A DNA stretch of 50,397 nt from Saprospiraceae bacterium. GTDB lineage: Bacteria; Bacteroidota; Bacteroidia; Chitinophagales; Saprospiraceae. This document shows, piece by piece, positions 16,873 to 25,677 of the stretch. The notes beneath the pieces were generated by a model. That model did not search any database. It worked only from the letters and a program-made list of their open reading frames with translations, and was not told where the DNA came from. Position 1 is the stretch's first letter. Each line of letters opens with the position of its first letter. The stretch lies in assembly GCA_020628475.1 (NCBI GenBank), contig JAHDFB010000019.1, positions 1 to 50,397 on the forward strand, read 5' to 3'. The position numbers were made by a program, and so were the translations under genes.

Positions 16873-18417
16873 TTAATTTTCAGTTGAAGAGAGTCGCAAA
16901 AGTCCTGCCTTTGCCTTTTGTTGTAAAGAAGATTTATACTCGTTGGAATCCAATTTCAAACAACTCTCGTAATAATATCTGGATAAGTCGATTTTCCCTT
17001 GTTGTTCATAAACCTGTGCCAAATATAATGAAGCGGCCAGTTGAAAATAAACACTTTTATCAAGAGGACGTTCTAAGCATTTTAAATAGTATGAAATGGC
17101 TTCTTCTTCATTGTTTAATCCTTGAGCAATTCTTCCTCGTCTATAATAATATTCAATCTCATGTTTATCAGACCGCGATTCGTGCTCTATGGTTCTCAAT
17201 AATTGTAAAGCCTCCTCTTCGTATCCTCCATCATTTAATAATCTAGCCTTCAACAGATTTTGATTGGGTAGTGTCTGTTTCTTGGACCATGAAAAAGCTT
17301 GTTTATCCTCATCTAAAAGATCATTTCCTTTTATTGCGCAATACTGCATATTACGTCTGTATTCAAATTCATTCCCATGAATCGCCCATTCAAACCATGC
17401 TAATTTTTGATAGGCTTCCTTGATATAATTTTGTCCTTCAAAATAATTCAAATACCTTCTTATATATCGATCACTATCCAAATCCAACCGATTCAATTTA
17501 TAGATACCCAAAAGATAATCTAGGTAGTATAAAGGATATTGCTTGGAATTTGGTACAAAAGATTCGAGTATTTCGATAGCTCGATCATTGTATCCTGCCT
17601 TATGGGTTATATTGGCAACAATAAAACAGAGCAATGGATTATGTACCGGGTCCAGTAAGGGATCTTGTACCGTTTGATAAGCCTTATTGGGTTCATTCAC
17701 TAAGTGAAATTCAATCAAGGCCTTGATAGCAATCACCTCTTTATGGAATACAAAATCTGCTCCATTCATATTTTGATAGACCTCTTCAATTTCTTCTTGT
17801 CCTTGATGAATAGATCCATTGAACGCACTCACCCAAGAAAGCATATTCTTATATTTCTCAGGTATTGTTCCGATCATCGCATGTAATGCGCTCAAACTTT
17901 TCTTATTTGCTAAAAAGGAAGGATGTATACGATCATTTTCCTCGAGCAATTTAATCGCTCGATTCATTTCTATAAGAGCCGTCGTGTATTCTCGAAATTT
18001 GAGCCGTACCAAAGACCATTGTAAAAGAATTTCTGCTTGAGAAAATCGATAATACGGAGAGTTAGAATCTCCGGACCGTATTTTGTCCAGTCTCGCGTCT
18101 TTTCTTTCCTTGATTGTATTAAAATAAGCTTCGTCTTCATCAATAAAGCATTGAAAAAAATCAATGTAATTTTCTATGTGATAGACAAGCATGTTGTCTG
18201 GCTCTTCTATTTTTAGAGAATCAATCAATGTTTGACCCGCACGAAGTTCCAGTTCTATTATCTTTTCATAGGCGGCTTCAAGGCGCGGTGTAAAAGAAAA
18301 TTTTTGGGCTTGACCCCAATAAGAAAAAGTAAGAAATAGGAGACATAAAAAAACCCTACTCCGAGGTGACGGAATAGGGTTACATATGTTCATTATATTG
18401 TTCATTTTCCTACACAA
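16873..18417 (-). CDS. Exported TPR-containing protein
   Basis: 514 aa. A signal peptide precedes QAQK (hydrophobic core VFLCLLFLTFSYW). The rest is helical, with recognisable TPR pairs near the C-terminus (YYYRRGRIAQGLNNEEEAIS and YLAQVYEQQGKIDLSRYYYE). The start is uncertain: ATGs at 18417, 18405 and 18393 are all in frame and no in-frame start lies between the hairpin at 18347-18381 and the signal core. The usable start is therefore upstream of a terminator-like hairpin that lies inside the coding region. Probably a periplasmic or outer-membrane-associated scaffold; Bacteroidota have many such proteins of unknown role. Confidence 0.8.
   Translation of the reverse strand: MCRKMNNIMNICNPIPSPRSRVFLCLLFLTFSYWGQAQKFSFTPRLEAAYEKIIELELRAGQTLIDSLKIEEPDNMLVYHIENYIDFFQCFIDEDEAYFNTIKERKDARLDKIRSGDSNSPYYRFSQAEILLQWSLVRLKFREYTTALIEMNRAIKLLEENDRIHPSFLANKKSLSALHAMIGTIPEKYKNMLSWVSAFNGSIHQGQEEIEEVYQNMNGADFVFHKEVIAIKALIEFHLVNEPNKAYQTVQDPLLDPVHNPLLCFIVANITHKAGYNDRAIEILESFVPNSKQYPLYYLDYLLGIYKLNRLDLDSDRYIRRYLNYFEGQNYIKEAYQKLAWFEWAIHGNEFEYRRNMQYCAIKGNDLLDEDKQAFSWSKKQTLPNQNLLKARLLNDGGYEEEALQLLRTIEHESRSDKHEIEYYYRRGRIAQGLNNEEEAISYYLKCLERPLDKSVYFQLAASLYLAQVYEQQGKIDLSRYYYESCLKLDSNEYKSSLQQKAKAGLLRLSSTEN
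18347..18381 (-). terminator. Terminator hairpin inside the 5' end of the TPR gene
   Basis: On the minus strand AACCCTATTCCG, a TCACCT loop, CGGAGTAGGGTT, then an unbroken run of T (seven Ts counting the last two stem bases). The stem is 12 bp with one mismatch. It lies 49-83 bases after the stop of the zinc-ribbon gene, as expected for the terminator of the panD-to-zinc-ribbon operon, yet it falls inside the first codons of the next gene. Confidence 0.82.
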
Positions 18418-18429
18418 ATTGGCAGAAAA

Positions 18430-19182
18430 TTAATTTTCGTGGGCTGCGGCTAATTCATTATCCACTAAAACACGACCACAGTGTTCGCAAGCAATAATAT
18501 TTTTACGTGCAGATATCTCAATTCGAATTTGTGGAGGAATCTTGTTAAAACATCCACCACATGACTCTCTTTCGATGGTGACCACTCCTAATTTGTTTTT
18601 ATATCTTCCACGAATTCTATGATATGATTTCAACAGTCTTTCATCCACATTCTTCTTTAACTTCTCCGACTGTTTCATCAATTTAGCCTCTTCTTTCTCT
18701 GTCTTGGCAATGATCTTTTCAAGCTCAACTTTCTTAACTTCTAAGTCTGCTTTTTTAGAATCTAATCTTGCCTGTGCTTCCTCAATAACCTCTTTTTTCG
18801 CTTCAAGTTGACCTTCAATTTCTCGAATTTTCTTATTTGATAATTGAATTTCAAGATTTTGCATTTCGATCTCCTTGGTCAATGCTTCATACTCCCGATT
18901 GTTTTTCACATCATCCAATTGTTTTTGATAACGTGCAATCAAATTTTCAGAGTCTTTAATATTTCCCGTGTGAGAGTTAATCATGGTATTCAGATCATCA
19001 ATCTGCTCCGATAATTTACCAACTCTAGTTTCAAGACCAGCTATATCATCTTCAAGATCGCTCACCTCCATCGGTAAAGCTCCTTTCAAATTACTGATTT
19101 TATCTATTTCTGAATCCATTAATTGAATCGCATATAACTGATTCAACTTTTCTTCAACGGTAAGATCTTTTTTTGTCGCCAT
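18430..19182 (-). CDS. Zinc-ribbon coiled-coil protein (C4-type, CT398-like)
   Basis: 250 aa, cytosolic. Residues 8-180 form a long antiparallel coiled coil full of Leu, Glu and Lys. The C-terminus has a C4 zinc ribbon, with CGGC at about residues 208-211 and CEHC at about 233-236. This architecture matches the C4-type zinc ribbon proteins of the CT398 kind, whose role is unclear; Chlamydia CT398 has been linked to sigma-54 and secretion. It follows the nif3-like gene by 6 bases, a pairing common in Bacteroidota. Confidence 0.88.
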   Translation of the reverse strand: MATKKDLTVEEKLNQLYAIQLMDSEIDKISNLKGALPMEVSDLEDDIAGLETRVGKLSEQIDDLNTMINSHTGNIKDSENLIARYQKQLDDVKNNREYEALTKEIEMQNLEIQLSNKKIREIEGQLEAKKEVIEEAQARLDSKKADLEVKKVELEKIIAKTEKEEAKLMKQSEKLKKNVDERLLKSYHRIRGRYKNKLGVVTIERESCGGCFNKIPPQIRIEISARKNIIACEHCGRVLVDNELAAAHEN

Positions 19183-19188
19183 ATATAG

Positions 19189-19974
19189 TTATATATATTT
19201 TACAGGATTAGTGTTTACTTTCGTAAAGTGGGCTGCAAAGTTACTAAAATTATTACGAATTATCTCAACTAATAAATCAATCGTAAATTGCTCAGTTTCA
19301 AAGTGTCCAATATCCACAATGACAATCTGATCATTCGCGTCAAAAAATTGATGATATTTGAAATCAGCACTTAAAAATACATCGCATTGTTGGGCTATTG
19401 CATGTGTCAGCAAAAAGCTTCCTGAACCTCCACAGATGGCTATTTTTTGAACCGTTGGCTTCAAGATATTCGTATATTTCAAACAATCTGCCTTCATTCG
19501 TTCCTTTACATCTTGAAGCCATGTCAAAGTCGGCATTGGCTCTTCCAGATAGGCGATGATACCTGCTCCAATATTATCCTCTTCTTTTGGCGCCAATATC
19601 GAATGATTCTTCAGTTGGAGTCGTTTGGCAATTTGTTCATTCACCCCGTGCTGTAATACATTATCGAGATTCGTATGAATAGCATAGATGGCTATATCGT
19701 TTTGAATCGCTTTGATAATGCAACGCTCAATATAGCTTTTACCCGTTATTTTCTTCAATCCTGAGAAAATAATCGGATGATGTGCCACCACCACATTATT
19801 TCCCATTTTAATGGCTTCGTCAATTACGGCCTCTGTAGAATCCAGACATACGGTTACACCAGTCACCTCCATTTCTGGGTTGCCAACAATTAATCCCGCA
19901 TTATCATATGCCTCTTGTAAATGCAAAGGTGCAATACCTTCTAACAATTGAATGAGCTCAAATAATTTGGTCAT
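19189..19974 (-). CDS. Nif3-like dinuclear metal centre hexameric protein
   Basis: 261 aa. The family's metal-binding motifs are visible: VVAHHPIIFSGLKKITGK (about residues 61-78), AIHTNLDNV (about 97-105) and the late DIGHFETEQ (about 222-230). The length is that of the short NIF3/YbgI form. YbgI-type proteins form toroidal hexamers with two metal ions per subunit; assigned roles include GTP cyclohydrolase I type 2 activity, but the in vivo function is not settled. The ATG overlaps the stop of rfaE2 by 4 bases. Confidence 0.93.
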   Translation of the reverse strand: MTKLFELIQLLEGIAPLHLQEAYDNAGLIVGNPEMEVTGVTVCLDSTEAVIDEAIKMGNNVVVAHHPIIFSGLKKITGKSYIERCIIKAIQNDIAIYAIHTNLDNVLQHGVNEQIAKRLQLKNHSILAPKEEDNIGAGIIAYLEEPMPTLTWLQDVKERMKADCLKYTNILKPTVQKIAICGGSGSFLLTHAIAQQCDVFLSADFKYHQFFDANDQIVIVDIGHFETEQFTIDLLVEIIRNNFSNFAAHFTKVNTNPVKYI

Positions 19975-20459
19975 GACTTTTTCAATTTATCAATAATTTG
20001 TGAGGTACTTATGGTATAAACAAAGTCGATCGTATTCACTTTTCCGCCGAGATTCAACACAAAATCTGCTCCCACAATCTCACTCGGTTTATAATCGCCT
20101 CCTTTGATTAAAACATCTGGTTTAATACATTTAATCAGTTCTAGTGGCGTATCCTCTTCAAACTTTATGACAGCATCTACACATGAGAGTGCCGCCAACA
20201 TTCTTGCTCGCATGGACCAAGATATAATAGGTCTTTCTGGTCCTTTTAATCGCTGCACGGACGCATCGGAATTCAAGCCTACAATAAATACATCGCCCTG
20301 CGCAGCTGCTTTTTCAAGATAATCAACATGTCCAGCATGTAATAAATCAAAACAGCCGTTCGTAAAGACTTTTTTTACTGAGGCATTACTTGAATGTTCT
20401 TCGAGATATGCCAAAGCATCTTGATATATTTTATCCTTACTTGGAATCTTCGTTGTCAT
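19971..20459 (-). CDS. rfaE2: D-glycero-beta-D-manno-heptose 1-phosphate adenylyltransferase
   Basis: 162 aa, a stand-alone nucleotidyltransferase equivalent to the C-terminal half of E. coli HldE. The signature HxGH is in NGCFDLLHAGHVDYL (His41, His44), the second motif is ISTSQIIDKL near the C-terminus, and the family stretch LNSDASVQRLKGPERPI is present. It activates heptose-1-phosphate with ATP for the LPS inner core. Genes for the kinase and the other heptose steps are not in this window, so the pathway role is inferred from the family. It overlaps the preceding membrane gene by 23 bases. Confidence 0.9.
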   Translation of the reverse strand: MTTKIPSKDKIYQDALAYLEEHSSNASVKKVFTNGCFDLLHAGHVDYLEKAAAQGDVFIVGLNSDASVQRLKGPERPIISWSMRARMLAALSCVDAVIKFEEDTPLELIKCIKPDVLIKGGDYKPSEIVGADFVLNLGGKVNTIDFVYTISTSQIIDKLKKS

Positions 20460-21468
20460 CTTTTTTCTTGAGCATCGGCAAGAATATGTAGGCTAATATT
20501 CCAAATCCTATATTACATAATACCTGTATCGGTATAAAAATGATATTTGCCACGATAAATCCTTCGGCCACATCATATAATTCCAATCCTTTTGCTATTA
20601 AGTAGTGATATGTTCCTGCCCCACCTGGAGAAGGAATGACCATACCTAAAGCTCCAAAAACAAAAACGACCAATCCGGCTGAAGGCGCTAGGTGTTGTGT
20701 TGGTTCGAAGCTAAAAAATATGACATAGGTCATCGAATAATAACAGAACCAAATCAATACACTGTATAATAAAAATAGCCATTTATTTTTCATACGAAAT
20801 ACCGATAATATTCCATCGGCAAATCCTATCAATAACTTATTGATTTTTTGAACAATTCCTAGCTTAGAAGTCTTTCTGATCTTAAGAAAAACCGCTAATC
20901 CTATTATAGGAATAATCAACAAGTAGAGTAAACGGACATCAAAACGACCTTCTTCTCGAACAAAATTGATTATAGCATCATACTCTAAACTGATACCCAA
21001 CAGTATCATTCCTAAAAGACAAATGACATCCATTGTCCTATCAACAACAATGGTTCCAGCTACTTTCTCAACAGGAATGTTTTCATTTCTAGCTAATGCA
21101 GCGATTTTTGCAACTTCTCCTGCCCTTGGAAATCCAAGATTTACCATATAGCCCAACATTGTTGCAAAGAAGCTATTCCAAAAGTTAACGGTATAATTCA
21201 AGGGTTTGAACAACATATTCCATCGTAATGCCCGGATAACATTACTTAACATGAAAAGCACCAAGGACACGATTACCCAAGAAATCTTTGCACTTAAAAG
21301 ATCACTTTTAATCTTTTCCAAATAATTGCAATCTGCATCAGGTCCATTTTGAGCAATGCAATTCGCTACATGTAAATCTCGTTGATTGATATAGACTAGG
21401 TAGAGCAATAATGCTCCAAATCCAACAAATATGATGAGTTGAACAACCTTGTTTTTAAAAATGGACAA
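20437..21468 (-). CDS. Lysylphosphatidylglycerol synthase TM-domain (UPF0104) membrane protein
   Basis: 343 aa with about eight transmembrane helices. The family core is visible: SNVIRALRWNMLFKPL, GYMVNLGFPRAGEVAK, VAGTIVVDRTMDVICLL and PSPGGAGTYHYLIAKGL. This is the flippase-like membrane half of MprF without its cytosolic lysyl-transferase domain, so it is unlikely to make lysyl-phosphatidylglycerol by itself; lipid or precursor transport is more plausible. The charged C-terminal tail (MLKKKDDNEDSK) overlaps the rfaE2 start. It follows panD by 4 bases. Confidence 0.88.
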   Translation of the reverse strand: MSIFKNKVVQLIIFVGFGALLLYLVYINQRDLHVANCIAQNGPDADCNYLEKIKSDLLSAKISWVIVSLVLFMLSNVIRALRWNMLFKPLNYTVNFWNSFFATMLGYMVNLGFPRAGEVAKIAALARNENIPVEKVAGTIVVDRTMDVICLLGMILLGISLEYDAIINFVREEGRFDVRLLYLLIIPIIGLAVFLKIRKTSKLGIVQKINKLLIGFADGILSVFRMKNKWLFLLYSVLIWFCYYSMTYVIFFSFEPTQHLAPSAGLVVFVFGALGMVIPSPGGAGTYHYLIAKGLELYDVAEGFIVANIIFIPIQVLCNIGFGILAYIFLPMLKKKDDNEDSK

Positions 21469-21472
21469 ACTC

Positions 21473-21820
21473 CTAGGTTAATTGATTGTTTTCATCAGGG
21501 AAAACAGCGATAGATTTGAACTCCTTTGATTCTTCAGGAGTCATAAATCCGTAAGAAATGATAATGACGACATCACCGACCTCAGCTTTTCGAGCAGCTG
21601 CGCCATTCAAACAAATAACACCTGAATTTCGCTCTCCTCGTATGATATAGGTTTCAATACGTTCCCCATTGTTATTGTTAACAATTTGAACACGTTCACC
21701 CTCGTACATATTAGCCGCTTCTATCAGAGCTTCATCGATGGTTATGCTTCCTACATAATTAAGATTTGCCTCTGTAACACGAGCGCGGTGAATTTTACTT
21801 TTGTGTACTTGTATTAACAT
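21473..21820 (-). CDS. panD: Aspartate 1-decarboxylase proenzyme
   Basis: 115 aa. PanD makes beta-alanine from aspartate for pantothenate and CoA synthesis. The self-cleavage site is YVGSITID, with Gly24-Ser25, which produces the pyruvoyl cofactor at Ser25. [10 protein letters not shown] at the N-terminus, the [10 protein letters not shown] segment and LNGAAAR are typical, and the length is normal. First gene of the long minus-strand run; the 112 bases upstream hold no gene and an AT-rich promoter region without a perfect consensus. The usual partner panC is not adjacent. Confidence 0.96.
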   Translation of the reverse strand: MLIQVHKSKIHRARVTEANLNYVGSITIDEALIEAANMYEGERVQIVNNNNGERIETYIIRGERNSGVICLNGAAARKAEVGDVVIIISYGFMTPEESKEFKSIAVFPDENNQLT

Positions 21821-21932
21821 GCGGTAAAATTAATAAACTCTTCAACAATTAAAGCTTTAAATGCATATTTAAAACGAATAGCTGTGTAGAATTGATTTGG
21901 TAAATGCTAAAAAACTAGTTTTCTCGAAAATT

Positions 21933-22259
21933 TTAATGCATTTCTTGGGGATGCCAGAATCGTGTTTTGAAATCTTTAACCTTGTCATTCTCAACGACCA
22001 CTCCTTCAGCGGTTAATTCCTCTTCCATCATGGTCGGAGTTGGAAACATATGTCTTCCACTTAATTCTCCAAGGCGATTGACCACTCGATGAGCTGGAAC
22101 TAATTCTTCCGATGTATGACAATGATTTAATGCCCAACCTACCATTCTAGCAGAACCCAATGCCAAATAATCTGCAATGGCCCCATAGGTGGATACTCTT
22201 CCTACTGGAATTGATCGAGTCACCTCGAACACATCTTCCCAATAAGACTTCTTCTTCAT
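21933..22259 (-). CDS. Alkyltransferase-like protein (MGMT DNA-binding fold, no acceptor Cys)
   Basis: 108 aa. The fold of the C-terminal domain of O6-alkylguanine-DNA alkyltransferase is clear: IPVGRVSTYGAIADYLALG, ARMVGWALN and VPAHRVVNRLGELSG. The reactive Cys of the PCHR motif is Ala56 (codon 22092-22094), as in ATL proteins, which bind O6-alkylguanine lesions and hand them to nucleotide excision repair rather than repairing them. Full length for an ATL. It lies 4 bases after the Omp28 gene, an association without an obvious functional link. Confidence 0.92.
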   Translation of the reverse strand: MKKKSYWEDVFEVTRSIPVGRVSTYGAIADYLALGSARMVGWALNHCHTSEELVPAHRVVNRLGELSGRHMFPTPTMMEEELTAEGVVVENDKVKDFKTRFWHPQEMH

Positions 22260-22263
22260 AGAA

Positions 22264-23115
22264 TTAGTCTGTAATGTGTGAAGCTTCTACTTGGATAATA
22301 TGTTTATCCGACCCTTCGATCACATTGACAAATGCGATCACCTCTACTTCTTCTGCAACCCAAGGAGCCTCCATTTCTTCAAGGTCCTCATCCTTTGGAA
22401 GGGTGAAGCTAAAATTGAAGTTCTCTGCTACATTTTCCGTTAAATCTTTTTGAATAATATCTCCTTTAGCTTCCGTAAGCATCGTTCGAAGTACATGATT
22501 ATGAACATAATCTTCAAGCACTTCATTTGGATCTTCTTGCGCATCTTCAATATGATTCTGCGTCAACATCAAAGAGATTCTTAAATTTTCATCCTGACTA
22601 AAATCTCGTAGTGGTACGACAGAAACGATAATATCTAATTCTCGGTTATCCGGATTATACTCCGTCGTTAGGATAATGTTCATTTCATTCTCCTTTTTCA
22701 ATTCCTCATCGATGTATTGCGACCAAAGAGATGGTGTACTAATTGAAAATTCTTCTTCTATATGTTGCACACGATTTAAAGCTGCGGCAGGTTTAGGACC
22801 TACTTCTAAAAAAGATTCTAATTCTCTCGCATAATCGTTTTGAAAATCATACTTACTTTCACTTAATGGAATTGTTAGAAATCCACCATGAATTCCAACC
22901 GCGATTAAACGATCTCCATAGCTATCCTGTAAACTTTTAACCTGTGCAGCACCAGCTGGACAATTGGGGCATCGAACACCGGTTAATTCTTCTAAAAGCA
23001 CTTTACGATCTCCAGGAGGAACTTCAAACTCTGGTATCATAATTAATTCTTCCTTACAAGCGCTCAGTAATAATATGCTTAGTATACAAGTGATAAAAAT
23101 TGAATGCTTCATCAT
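22264..23115 (-). CDS. Omp28-related outer-membrane lipoprotein
   Basis: 283 aa. A lipoprotein signal ends in LLLSAC (Cys20). The Omp28 pattern follows: RKVLLEELTGVRCPNCPAG (CxxC at Cys49 and Cys52), then DRLIAVGIHGGF. The N-terminal half resembles a thioredoxin fold with a CPNC site; the rest is a beta-rich C-terminal domain (about residues 145-283). Members are surface or outer-membrane proteins of Bacteroidota with unknown activity. It is 46 bases after the DUF6029 gene and reads the same way. Confidence 0.88.
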   Translation of the reverse strand: MMKHSIFITCILSILLLSACKEELIMIPEFEVPPGDRKVLLEELTGVRCPNCPAGAAQVKSLQDSYGDRLIAVGIHGGFLTIPLSESKYDFQNDYARELESFLEVGPKPAAALNRVQHIEEEFSISTPSLWSQYIDEELKKENEMNIILTTEYNPDNRELDIIVSVVPLRDFSQDENLRISLMLTQNHIEDAQEDPNEVLEDYVHNHVLRTMLTEAKGDIIQKDLTENVAENFNFSFTLPKDEDLEEMEAPWVAEEVEVIAFVNVIEGSDKHIIQVEASHITD

Positions 23116-23161
23116 ACTCGATTTTTAAATATTTAGTTGTATTTCACGATTGTGTTTAAAT

Positions 23162-24844
23162 TTAGAAGGTTGAATTTACTTCAAATTTAACCCCACTAAA
23201 TGCGGGCTCCAAACGACATACACCACCAGAGCATACGACCCCTTCTACTTGTTTAACGTATCGAAGAGAGTATCTGTTTGATCCTTGTGAATAAACTCCA
23301 CCAACGGTAGGGTAGAAAATCTGTTTTCCTCGTAGACTTTCCGGAATATTTTCATTGTCTAAATTCGGAACGAGATTAAACATCCCGGACACTTCAAACT
23401 GCCAATGAGGCGCTAAACCTAATTCCGCCAATCCAAAGATCCAAGAACCATAATCCTGTTGAGTACTCATATATTGAGCTTCTACACGTAGACTATTCTT
23501 ACGTGTAAATTTGTATAAATATTCTACAAATGGTGTAATCGTCATTACATTATCGGTAATATCTCTTGGCTTACCTTCATACACAGCCTGATTATACAGT
23601 TGGAATTGAATTCCAGCTGTTGCTCTCCACTTCCTCTTGTATTTATATAATAACTGTGTATAAGATTCTCTATATAAGGTCTCACCTTCTAAAGTACGGA
23701 TAAAAGAAAAATTCGTTAATCCGCTTAATTTTTTAGTGATGTTGAATCGTAAATCAAACTGATAAGCCATTTCCGATACGTCTTGAGTAGCAGGACTATA
23801 TCTTGAAGTAAGTCGGTACGTATTTTGACGCATCATCGGTGGTAAAAAGTTAATAATACCTCTGGTTAAATTCAAGGTCTGATCCGTTCGGAAATTAAAA
23901 TTCTCCGTTCGTTTCACCTCCGCTGTCAAGCCAATTCTTTTTGTAGCGTAACTCAAACTAGTATAAATTACATTTCCAGGTTCCCGCACAAATCTTCCCG
24001 GAGCAGTTTGTCCATTTAAAAATGTCGTTACAGCATTTGGATCGAAAAATACATCTGCAGATTTATAAGACCCTTCAACATACCAACTAAAGGTTCCATA
24101 ATTAAGACTGTTGTAGGCAGAAAATAAGTAATTATTATAGGCTATTTTCTCTACCCGATCGTCGCCTATATAATTACGTAAGATGGAGACTAATTTCTGG
24201 GTTGTTTCTTCTGAGTTTGTCCTACTCACTACTCCAAAACCTGGCGATAAATTGATCGGATTCTCTTCACTTCCTAACTGCAAAAACCCATCAATGGATC
24301 CTCCTTTGACAATGGCATCATACCGATCAAATAAGTTTCTTTGTTGGCCAGTAAAGCCCTTGATACTCCAATTATCCGTCAATGCATAATCCATTTTAAC
24401 ACCAAACAATGCATTATCAAAAAGTAAGGGTCTTAATTCGTAAGATCTGAATATGATTCCACTACCAATTTGGTCATATATATGACCTGCCCGTACTTTT
24501 AATTTTCCCAAATCCAATTCTGCAAAAAACATCCCGATTCCATTGCCGGTATATGATCCTGTTGGATTCAATAAATTGGAGTTATTGAACATATCATAAC
24601 GAATACCCGCGGTTACTTTCTTGTAACTATAGTTCAGATTTAGCCACAAATCAGCTCCAAACTTTTGATTGTCATACTGAGGTATATTGACGGCACCAAT
24701 GTTAGAATCTCTGATAAAAAAATTCGCATTGGTTTGTAAAGCACCGTAAATATTTGCTCCATCTTGTGCCAACGATATGGCCGGCAAACAAAATACCAAG
24801 AATAGCATTTTTAGCAGATGATTCTGTCTTGAAAGAAGTCGCAT
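23162..24844 (-). CDS. DUF6029 family outer-membrane protein
   Basis: 560 aa. A signal peptide (MLFLVFCLPAISLAQD) is followed by repeated amphipathic strands with aromatic girdles through to a C-terminal VKFEVNSTF, the profile of an outer-membrane beta-barrel. NIYGALQTNANFFIRDSNIG at the start and AGHIYDQIGSGIIFRSYE are features I associate with DUF6029. No plug or TonB box is visible, so it is a porin-like or structural barrel rather than a TonB-dependent receptor. It is divergent from the TlpA-like gene. Confidence 0.8.
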   Translation of the reverse strand: MRLLSRQNHLLKMLFLVFCLPAISLAQDGANIYGALQTNANFFIRDSNIGAVNIPQYDNQKFGADLWLNLNYSYKKVTAGIRYDMFNNSNLLNPTGSYTGNGIGMFFAELDLGKLKVRAGHIYDQIGSGIIFRSYELRPLLFDNALFGVKMDYALTDNWSIKGFTGQQRNLFDRYDAIVKGGSIDGFLQLGSEENPINLSPGFGVVSRTNSEETTQKLVSILRNYIGDDRVEKIAYNNYLFSAYNSLNYGTFSWYVEGSYKSADVFFDPNAVTTFLNGQTAPGRFVREPGNVIYTSLSYATKRIGLTAEVKRTENFNFRTDQTLNLTRGIINFLPPMMRQNTYRLTSRYSPATQDVSEMAYQFDLRFNITKKLSGLTNFSFIRTLEGETLYRESYTQLLYKYKRKWRATAGIQFQLYNQAVYEGKPRDITDNVMTITPFVEYLYKFTRKNSLRVEAQYMSTQQDYGSWIFGLAELGLAPHWQFEVSGMFNLVPNLDNENIPESLRGKQIFYPTVGGVYSQGSNRYSLRYVKQVEGVVCSGGVCRLEPAFSGVKFEVNSTF

Positions 24845-25029
24845 TAGTTAAATATTAGTTAATAATATTATTTTGTTATAGGTAGTTTTAATTTTCGTTC
24901 GTCATTAGTGTGAAAAGACAAAATATTTTCAGGTATTTTGCAATATTAATGATATTTAATCATCTGAATAGAAATTTTACTAAAAAGAAGATAATTGTTA
25001 CATCAACTGTCTTAAAAAAAGCAAAGAAA

Positions 25030-25527
25030 ATGAATTTCAAAAATTTAATGATCGCATTGGCAATTCTATTAGTGGGATCTTCATTTACAGGAATGGGAAA
25101 AGTATTTCCTAAAGTTAATTTAAAAGACTTAAAGGGAAATCCTGTTAAAACTGAATCATTCATGGATAATGGTAAAATCACTGTAGTTAGTTTTTTCGCT
25201 ACTTGGTGTAAGCCTTGTCAACTTGAAATGGATAATATCGGAGAGATTTATGAAGATTGGCAAGAAGCATACGATATGGAAATGATTGCTATTTCAATAG
25301 ACGATGCAAGAGGAGCCGCTAAATTAAATGCTTTGGTAAAATCGAAAGACTGGGACTATCAAATATTATTGGATGAAAGACAGCAAATTAAAAATGCTTT
25401 AGGTTTCCAAACCATTCCTCAAACTTTCCTATTGGATCAGAATGGCAACATTGTATATGAACATAATGGTTATAAGCCAGGTGACGAAATTGAGCTAGAA
25501 GACCATATTGCAGAATTAGCAAAATAA
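25030..25527 (+). CDS. TlpA-like periplasmic thiol-disulfide oxidoreductase
   Basis: 165 aa from the ATG at 25030, which gives a clean signal sequence (FKNLMIALAILLVGSSFTGM). The frame is open upstream to a GTG at 24910, but those 40 residues are from AT-rich DNA before the signal, so I do not include them. The active site is FFATWCKPCQLEM (Cys60, Cys63), with the cis-proline loop FQTIPQTFLLDQNG and an AhpC/TSA-like opening NLKDLKGNPV. Probably keeps thiols of exported proteins or c-type cytochromes reduced. Two hairpins, the second a terminator, follow the gene. Confidence 0.9.
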   Translation: MNFKNLMIALAILLVGSSFTGMGKVFPKVNLKDLKGNPVKTESFMDNGKITVVSFFATWCKPCQLEMDNIGEIYEDWQEAYDMEMIAISIDDARGAAKLNALVKSKDWDYQILLDERQQIKNALGFQTIPQTFLLDQNGNIVYEHNGYKPGDEIELEDHIAELAK

Positions 25528-25537
25528 TCAAATGGGA

Positions 25538-25559
25538 TTGAATCGATTTTTCGATTCAA
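25538..25559. repeat. Perfect 9-bp inverted repeat after the TlpA-like gene
   Basis: TTGAATCGA, TTTT, TCGATTCAA. It lies 11 bases after the TlpA stop and has no following T-run; it could protect the 3' end of the transcript or act with the terminator 18 bases further on. Confidence 0.6.
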
Positions 25560-25576
25560 GTCTATAAGAAATAATT

Positions 25577-25613
25577 AAACCTTCTATCGATCGTATCGGT
25601 AGAAGGTTTTTTA
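25577..25613 (+). terminator. Rho-independent terminator after the TlpA-like gene
   Basis: AAACCTTCTATCGAT, a short CGT loop, ATCGGTAGAAGGTTTTTT. The stem is about 14 bp, with the T-run forming its end and continuing beyond. It separates the TlpA-like gene from the GldB-like gene. The stem is nearly symmetric, though an A-run on the left is too short for efficient minus-strand termination. Confidence 0.88.
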
Positions 25614-25677
25614 ATACTTATAAAATTATTTTGGTGCACTTTTTGTTATATAATGACAAGTATATTAGGAATAAGCT

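Noticed and set aside
24910-25029. GTG start that would extend the TlpA-like protein by 40 residues
   Set aside because: The added residues precede a normal signal peptide and come from AT-rich promoter-like DNA.
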